A stretch of DNA of 64,000 nt from Craspedostauros australis (taxonomy: Eukaryota; Bacillariophyta; Bacillariophyceae; Mastogloiales; Achnanthaceae): positions 744,001 to 808,000 of the forward strand of contig JAMXDE010000003.1 in NCBI GenBank assembly GCA_026770025.1, in the 5' to 3' direction. Below the pieces are notes generated by a model. It was not told the DNA's origin, ran no database searches, and saw only the letters and a list, made by a program, of their open reading frames with translations. Numbering within the stretch: position 1 is the stretch's first letter; every line of letters starts with the position of its first letter. The position numbers and the translations under genes were made by a program. This document shows, in pieces, positions 58,058 through 64,000 of this stretch.

Positions 58058-59150
58058 ACCGGTAAGAGCATGCTGGACACCCACTTCGCGTACATCACCC
58101 GTGTACTGCGAAAATACGTGCAAAGTGGCAAGGACATCAAGACCCCTTTCCAAGTCTTCCTCGCGCTCCAAGCCGGCAGCATCGCAGGGACGACCACGGT
58201 ACTTGCCAACGCGTCGTCCCTCCAAGGCAACATCACCACGCTTCCTGGCGCACCAAAAAGACGATTCCGCGCGAATGGGCAACAGGTACGTCAAACTCAC
58301 GAGGTGAAGTATGATGATGACCAGGCGCGGTTGGTGGCTGCATCTGGTATCACGGAAGACGTCGTGGTCAAGAGCGCTGAATGGGAAGGGTGGACCATCA
58401 ACAAGTTGGGTGTCGTCCCTGCCGATTCGCACACGTCCGACAAGCTGCCGATCACGTCCGAATCGTCCAGGAAAACGGACAAGACGCGCAAAATGGGGCG
58501 CACAGCAACAGAGAGCAAGGCGTTCGCGATTGGCAAAGCCCTCCAAGACGGACAACAACATCTACCATCCGATCACACCACAGCACTACAAGACCAGACC
58601 GCGGAAACCGAACACCCACCACTCGCAGTGCCAGGTTGGGCAAGCAAAACAACACGGACCAACGCCAAACTACCAGACTACATTGCGGACAAGTTGAAGG
58701 ACATCTGTGAAGCGTCCGCGAAGGACCCAAAAAACAGGCCATCGGAGCACGAAGCACACGAGAAACTGATGAACAACGCAAGAACCAAAACTGACTGGTA
58801 CGTGCAACTGCACGCAAATCCCATGCGTGTCAAATCGTCGCTGTTTGCGGCGTACAGTGCCAAACAACGCAAAGAAAAGAAGGAGGCTGCCCTCATCAAG
58901 ACAGAAACCACCACAACACCAACCACCACCACCAACACAACAAGCACAGCAACAGCATCTGTAATCGTGGCGGCCCCCAATGCGCCAGCTGCAACAGAGG
59001 AGGAACGAATCGAAGAGGAGTTGCAGAGAGAGGAAGAGGAATTGGAGAATCAGAGGTGGTGTGATGCTCACACAGTGAAGGCGAATGCAGAAAGTGAGGC
59101 TGTGTTGGATGATGATGGCACAAAAATTTTGTGAGGGGTGTGCATCACCG

Positions 59151-60660
59151 CGATAGCACTAGTTGTGGAGTGTTGTGGGTGCCCGGCCAGGCTACTAAAA
59201 CGAGTCTAGATCCCACCCAAAAACACATCCAAATATCGGCTTGTCATGCTATATCTCAACAACAAACTGCTTAAAATTAAAACTAAGCATTGCATTCGTA
59301 CACATGACTATCGGTTTATCAGAATATTGAAGTTAAATGAGTATAGAAAATATTTTGGAAGTCATGTTGGTTTGCGGTGTTTTGTGTGGTGGATTCGGAA
59401 AAAATTGTTGATGCCACAATGTTGCCCTCCAATGAGCACACATGATCATCATCATCATCCTTGTATTTCAGCAAACTGTGCATACCATTCGCTCTGCATA
59501 CCTCCCAGCTATCCGCTCCATGAAGCATGGACACAGATATCGGCTCTGCATGCAGCAATGCATCCACACACCAAAACAGATCGTTTTTGAAAAATCAGTT
59601 TCAATGTGGATGCAGTTCAGATATGGATCCGTATCTCGTCCATACGATCCTTTAACCCCCTCCAAGCGCTCCTCGTGCATTCCCACACTCCATGGCGACA
59701 CGCAGCTGCATCCAGAATGGGCTGGGAGTGCATGGCCGACATGATGCACCTCCACAAGATGATGTGGTGGTGCATTTGTTGCTCCCACCAACAACGACCA
59801 TTCTGCAGATATGGTCAGCTGCAGTCTCTTCCAGACAACTTGAGCATAGCATACTTCACGACGTGCATCTTCAATGGATGCCGCACGCATCTTGTATGGG
59901 TGGCTTGGTGATTGAGGGGTGTCTTCCCATCGCCCCTCACAGCCAAAGCCACGCGACTGGTGCCAGGCGAGCCCCAACCAAAACTCTTGAAAACCACCTT
60001 TGCCTCTGCGCGGACACCTTCCCGGTGCTCCGCGACCCTCAAACTTCGAGGGTGCCTTCATCTTGGCCTCCTTGAGGCATCTTGCCCATCCGTAGGCGCT
60101 GATATGGCCTGTGTGTGCCACACATCGGCCAAAACCAACCAGCCGATTTGGGGCCAAATTGTGATCGTATTTCTGGGGCCTACGACGGCCCCAAATCAAC
60201 CCCTCTTCCCGCCTCCGTTCGTCCACCCACCAAACGTTGCGTGGAGGTGACGGCGATATGCTTGGATCTTGAATTGGCCGGCTGGTTGTTGCGGCACCAA
60301 GCATACCGTTCGACGGCCATTGTGGTATTTTTTTTTGGTGTTGCTCCACTTCCATGTCGGTGTGTCGAGTTTGCCACTCTCAACCAGCCTCACATGTTGG
60401 GGGAAGTGGAGATTTACCTCCAATGGTACCAACGGTCCAACAAAACACACAACACAAAACACTCGAGGAGTACCAACCCCACTCAACCACTTCGCCACGA
60501 CGAAGCAGACCTGATGATGTTGAGCATCGTGATATCATTGGTGTTTGATGACGAAGTATCCAGTTTCGTGACGTCGATGACGGATTGGACAAGCACATGG
60601 TATAAGTAACGTAAACGCGTGTTCACCGCTGCCCCCAACATTCTACAACTAGTGCTATCG
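59151..60660. mobile_element. TIR element nested in transposon copy 2
   Basis: CGATAGCACTAGTTGTGGAG at 59,151 is mirrored by the complement ending at 60,660 (CGATAGCACTAGTTGTAGAA); similarity extends about 25 bp. A TA lies inside each end (59,154-59,155 and 60,656-60,657), so a TA-duplicating element running from GCACTAG is possible. Inner frames on both strands (for example minus 59,468-60,355) show no recognisable transposase. The 59,250-59,400 part is A/T-rich without a gene. Confidence 0.5.
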
Positions 60661-60833
60661 TGGATGGACTGTTGGATGGTCTCATCCGAACACCTGAAAA
60701 AGAGACTAAACAATTCAAAATCGGAACAACCTTGCTGAAACGAAGAACAGCAAAGGGTTAAATTGGATCGATGTAGTCGGTAGAAGACGGCCGAGTCCCT
60801 AAAGCAGTCTAAAAATGCGCACATTGACGGGTC

Positions 60834-60988
60834 CATAAAACTTAAAATAGGATCTATCTCAAAAATGTAATGGTTAATTATTTATAAAGAGAGTTAGGAG
60901 AATACGAATATGTACGTTGTTTGGATATCTGAGACAAAAGTTCTGGAGTCCCGTAACAAAGTGCAGGTCGACTCACTAAGTGGGGTCC
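60834..60988 (-). repeat. Right TIR of DDE transposon copy 2
   Basis: Inverse of the left TIR, with the inner block GATAGATCCTATTTTAAG on the complement. It ends next to TA at 60,989. Confidence 0.85.
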
Positions 60989-61060
60989 TAATGAATCGAA
61001 CATAATTTGTCCACGTACGAGTCCGAACACCCGAAAAGCACACGATCGTGTTTCCTCACA

Positions 61061-61680
61061 GATCCTCACAGATCCTCACAGATCCTCACAGATCCTCACA
61101 GATCCTCACAGATCCTCACAGATCCTCACAGATCCTCACAGATCCTCACAGATCCTCACAGATCCTCACAGATCCTCACAGATCCTCACAGATCCTCACA
61201 GATCCTCACAGATCCTCACAGATCCTCACAGATCCTCACAGATCCTCACAGATCCTCACAGATCCTCACAGATCCTCACAGATCCTCACAGATCCTCACA
61301 GATCCTCACAGATCCTCACAGATCCTCACAGATCCTCACAGATCCTCACAGATCCTCACAGATCCTCACAGATCCTCACAGATCCTCACAGATCCTCACA
61401 GATCCTCACAGATCCTCACAGATCCTCACAGATCCTCACAGATCCTCACAGATCCTCACAGATCCTCACAGATCCTCACAGATCCTCACAGATCCTCACA
61501 GATCCTCACAGATCCTCACAGATCCTCACAGATCCTCACAGATCCTCACAGATCCTCACAGATCCTCACAGATCCTCACAGATCCTCACAGATCCTCACA
61601 GATCCTCACAGATCCTCACAGATCCTCACAGATCCTCACAGATCCTCACAGATCCTCACAGATCCTCACAGATCCTCACA
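61061..61680. repeat. Minisatellite GATCCTCACA, 62 perfect tandem copies
   Basis: 620 bp of the 10-mer without a visible variant, preceded by a partial unit (TTTCCTCACA). A unit not divisible by three gives a 30-bp, ten-residue periodicity, so plus frames stay open by chance. It adjoins the left boundary of the ATPase duplication at about 61,705. Confidence 0.97.
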
Positions 61681-61704
61681 GAAAGGCTCCCAATCATTCC
61701 TTCG

Positions 61705-62092
61705 AACTATGCATTTGCGTACGAGCTTGGTGCAGCCCCTGGCCTCGCCTGGAGCTGCCCTCGCCCGTAGCTGCCTTCGCCAATCCTCTAAAGAGAGCCA
61801 ATTCTAACGCAGCACATGGCAATAGTACCATACACTCTTTGCATCTTTCTACTCCAGAGTAATACCAGAATTGCGGAATGGCATCCTCTGCGGTTGTGCG
61901 ATGGTGTGCAATGTGCAATACTCTATACTGTGCTGTACGCGTATTCATCGATGTAATGTCATGTAATGGCATGTAATGTATGTCAGGGTGTGGTATGTGG
62001 TGTGGTATGTGGTGACGGCGCAACGTGCTCATTGTTGGCAGCAGCCTACTCGTACGAGCACTTCGGTTGCTCGGGCTGTCTCGAGGCCGCTC
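61705..62092. repeat. 3' flank of ATPase copy 2 (duplicate of 10,015-10,450)
   Basis: Matches the copy 1 flank from ACTATGCATTT onward, but with the TACTG array reduced and one TGTGGTATG repeat duplicated near 61,990-62,010. Confidence 0.85.
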
Positions 62093-64000
62093 TTAAGAAC
62101 CGTATGTTAGCACCGAGACATCGTCATCGTGCTCGTCCACGTCATCGTGGTCGTACTCTGCGTCTCCATCCTCGGACAATGCGTCTGTCTCGTACGTCTT
62201 CGATCCTGTGGCGTGAGTGCAGCCATCGATGCCCTTGCGCGTACTGTTTCTGGAACGCATGTCGGCTGGACCGGGTTTAGGTATGATCTCAAATCCAGAG
62301 AGATTCGCAGGCGATGCAATTCCAAGCAGCTCATCGATCTTGTGGTTGCGGCGGGTCCATTCCGCCAGCTTCGGGTTGAGGCTGCCATGTCGATACCGTG
62401 TGGTGACGAATTGGCCACGTCGTTCCTTGATGTCATCGACCTTGGTCTTGCATCCCCATGCTGTGTAGTGATCAACAGCGTTGTCGAAGTAGTCGCTGAT
62501 CAGGTCTGGGGCGTCGTTCTGAGCATAGTGCTCGCCTGCCAGCTCACAGGCGAGAGCTGCATCATAGATACACATAGATTGCGAGGCAGTGACGATCGCC
62601 AGGTTGTACGCGTTCTGGATCCTGGAATGGCGCTTGTTCTTGATAGTGATCGAGCGCTTTTCAGCCTCGAGCAAGAATGCCTTGTGGATCCAGTTCCTTC
62701 CTCTGGTCTTCCCGATGTTGCGGAGGGTCTTGATGGACTTGCGCAGGGTTGCCAGATGGCGGAGGTGTCCTGTCTCTCTGTACCTTCCCGCCGCAATCAA
62801 GCCTGCGAAGAAAGGACGAGCCAACACCACCAGATAAGTATGGGCTTGGGAAGCAAAGAAGTCGAAGGAGTCGTAGAGGCGTTCCGCAGTTTCATACCGC
62901 CGATGGTATACTAGGGTCCACTCCCGAGCATAAAAGTTTGTCAAATCTGCTTGTACCTCAGATGGATCCAATGACTCTTTGTCGAGACCTTGTGCGGCTT
63001 GAGCCTCGAAGTCTTGCCATGGGATCGGCTCATCACCAGTCAACCACTTACACAGCAGGGCCGTTATCCCAGTCGCGTTGTTCATGGAACGAACTTGATG
63101 GATGTCGATTTTTTGATGGACTGAATGGGACGCCTTGATCAGAGAAGGCAATGCGCTTCCAATTTGAAAAGCCAGCATGATAATCATGCTGTAGGTCACG
63201 ATGCCCATCTCGAACTCTCCAACTTCCATCGAATCATTATATCCCTGCCAGCATTCTCGCATCAGCTCTAGGTAAGGAGCGTTGAACGATGAGATGAAGT
63301 TGGTCCTGATCATAGCAACAATCGCGCTCTTCGACTTTCCGTTGGTTTTATCGATGACTGCGGTTGCAAGGTCGGCACAGCGTTGTGCCATCACTTGGTC
63401 TCCTGCCATGGCCATAACGACACCAAAGGCTCCGAAAGCAGGTGCCGCGTCTTCGGTAATGCCGTACCGAATGGTGCACTGAATCGTCCTGAATAGATTG
63501 AAGAGGTACGGAAGCATCTTGCGGATGAGGTTGGAGCGAATACCAAAGTCGGTACCGATCCTCATGCGGTAGATCTGAACAGGATCTGTCATAAGTGGCA
63601 AGGACATGATCTGCTCGTTCGTGTTCTTCTTCAGAAACGACTTGATATCCAGCAGCATCTTGGCGCTGCGCAGCAAGTGCCATCTCTTCGGGAACCCTTT
63701 CATCGCTCGGAGCGCTCGTTTGTCGAGTTGTTGGGCGTCTAGATGACGATCTTCCCTGCCCAGCGCCTTGGCCATCGCGAAGTACGTGGGGAGCTTGTCC
63801 TCAAGCGACCGAGCCCTCTCCAACACTTCGTAGCCGAGCTTGTACCCAGCCTCGAAGTGGCTCAACGATAGCTCCACATCACAGCGAGCGTGGTACAGTC
63901 GCAAGCACGCGTCGTAGTGCTCTGCATTGTTCCATGCTGATCGATGAGCAGCTTGTTGGGTGGAAGAAGTGCTGCTGCTGCTGATGGAGTTGGTAGTATT
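62093..64000 (-). CDS. STAND ATPase copy 2, C-terminal part (runs off the right edge)
   Basis: The frame is open from the right edge to the stop at 62,093, about 635 codons. It covers the end of a poly-Ser linker (shorter than in copy 1), TPR-like helices (LYHARCDVELSLSHFEAGYK, LPTYFAMAKALGREDRHLD), the place where copy 1 carries the Copia insertion (SAIVAMIRTNFISSF, uninterrupted here near 63,305) and the acidic C-terminus (DHDDVDEHDDDVSVLTYGS). The AAA_16 ATPase half must lie beyond 64,000. No stop or frameshift is seen, so this copy may be the working gene. Probable role: nucleotide-switch signalling ATPase, inferred from copy 1. Confidence 0.85.
   Translation of the reverse strand, partial: NTTNSISSSSTSSTQQAAHRSAWNNAEHYDACLRLYHARCDVELSLSHFEAGYKLGYEVLERARSLEDKLPTYFAMAKALGREDRHLDAQQLDKRALRAMKGFPKRWHLLRSAKMLLDIKSFLKKNTNEQIMSLPLMTDPVQIYRMRIGTDFGIRSNLIRKMLPYLFNLFRTIQCTIRYGITEDAAPAFGAFGVVMAMAGDQVMAQRCADLATAVIDKTNGKSKSAIVAMIRTNFISSFNAPYLELMRECWQGYNDSMEVGEFEMGIVTYSMIIMLAFQIGSALPSLIKASHSVHQKIDIHQVRSMNNATGITALLCKWLTGDEPIPWQDFEAQAAQGLDKESLDPSEVQADLTNFYAREWTLVYHRRYETAERLYDSFDFFASQAHTYLVVLARPFFAGLIAAGRYRETGHLRHLATLRKSIKTLRNIGKTRGRNWIHKAFLLEAEKRSITIKNKRHSRIQNAYNLAIVTASQSMCIYDAALACELAGEHYAQNDAPDLISDYFDNAVDHYTAWGCKTKVDDIKERRGQFVTTRYRHGSLNPKLAEWTRRNHKIDELLGIASPANLSGFEIIPKPGPADMRSRNSTRKGIDGCTHATGSKTYETDALSEDGDAEYDHDDVDEHDDDVSVLTYGS

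Larger units (their letters stand above)
54939..59134 (+). pseudogene. DDE transposase of transposon copy 2, interrupted by a miniature element
   Basis: The ATG at 54,939 (context CACCATG) begins MFPSAATKDLSKDGNPSPSK; copy 1 starts the same way. Without the insert (57,395-58,062 including one ACCGG) the frame is continuous to TGA 59,134, about 1,175 codons. Order: disordered N-terminus, helical middle (FENVPVFDRGSTTIEQLFGM, GLSSFESYFWM), Cys/His region (FTASHMQLQCDDPMHSAAFAL, CKVCNRCGAAMRF), then the catalytic core. Candidate triad: Asp in YVVLDHKQKIL (57,018), Asp in ILQSDNACCF (57,270) and Glu in YTEAQTG (57,381), spaced 84 and 37 residues, with EYWGKKGMSLLGA between. The tail is Lys/Glu/Thr-rich. 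It would cut and join transposon ends in the nucleus. The only lesion seen is the insertion. Confidence 0.8.
54280..60988 (+). mobile_element. DDE DNA transposon copy 2 (about 155-bp TIRs, TA duplication)
   Basis: The left end (54,280-54,434) and the complement of the right end (60,834-60,988) match over about 155 bp, including TTAGTGAGTCGACCTGCACT, TTGTTACGGGACTC and an A/T-rich inner block around TAAATAATTAACCATTAC. TA flanks both (54,278-54,279 and 60,989-60,990). It encodes a nearly complete transposase interrupted by a miniature repeat element, and holds a second TIR element 3' of that gene. Confidence 0.88.

Noticed and set aside
59468-60355. Minus-strand 296-codon frame as the transposase of the nested TIR element
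   Set aside because: No catalytic motif or zinc finger is recognisable, and plus-strand frames over the same DNA are similarly long.
61061-61680. CRISPR-like array
   Set aside because: The repeats are 10 bp and directly adjacent without spacers.
61007-61807. Long plus-strand frames encoding repeats of RSSQILTDPH
   Set aside because: They arise from the stop-free 10-bp satellite, are open in several frames alike and have no independent coding support.

Overview
The window looks like nuclear DNA of a stramenopile alga, most likely a diatom. This is an inference from several Ty1/Copia polyproteins of the kind abundant in diatom genomes, a large STAND-type ATPase with poly-Ser and Asn/Gln tracts, an ankyrin-BTB gene, intron-poor low-complexity genes and nested repeats. 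No bacterial operons, Shine-Dalgarno sites or CRISPR arrays are present. Most of the window is transposable-element DNA.

Left part (1-20,763). The left edge is a GC-rich 3' end of a reverse-transcriptase/RNase H element. It is followed by an ankyrin-repeat gene with a downstream BTB domain (minus strand, broken by a frameshift and a TGA) and a 1.85-kb terminal-inverted-repeat (TIR) element with TA flanks. Next come a poorly coding stretch, a decayed Ser/Arg-rich gene (minus), and copy 1 of a large STAND ATPase gene (minus). Copy 1 carries an in-frame TAG and is split by a complete Copia element with apparently identical 664-bp LTRs and a 6-bp target duplication.

Middle (20,764-54,270) is a nest of retroelements. 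A minus-strand Copia fragment (B, 21,600-28,628) has its LTR split by a DNA transposon (22,233-26,815). Element C (28,629-36,569) is a full Copia with 793-bp LTRs. Element D (36,570-50,342) is a relative of B that lost its 5' end, and a second DNA transposon (42,104-49,566) sits just before its 3' LTR; that transposon carries a solo LTR of family C. Element E (50,343-54,270) is a third Copia family, 5'-truncated.

Right part (54,271-64,000). A 6.7-kb DNA transposon (54,280-60,988) encodes a DDE transposase of about 1,175 residues. The gene is interrupted by a 663-bp miniature element with two identical 206-bp terminal direct repeats, each holding a tRNA-like sequence. A smaller TIR element is nested 3' of the transposase. 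Then come 62 perfect copies of a 10-bp repeat and copy 2 of the STAND ATPase gene, uninterrupted but running off the right edge.

The two ATPase copies bracket the nest, so the region reads as a segmental duplication whose spacer accumulated transposons. Copy 2 supplies the empty site for the Copia insertion in copy 1. Two observations deserve most attention. One is the miniature direct-repeat element with tRNA-like LTRs. The other is the TA-flanked DDE transposon family with roughly 155-bp TIRs, present in three copies.
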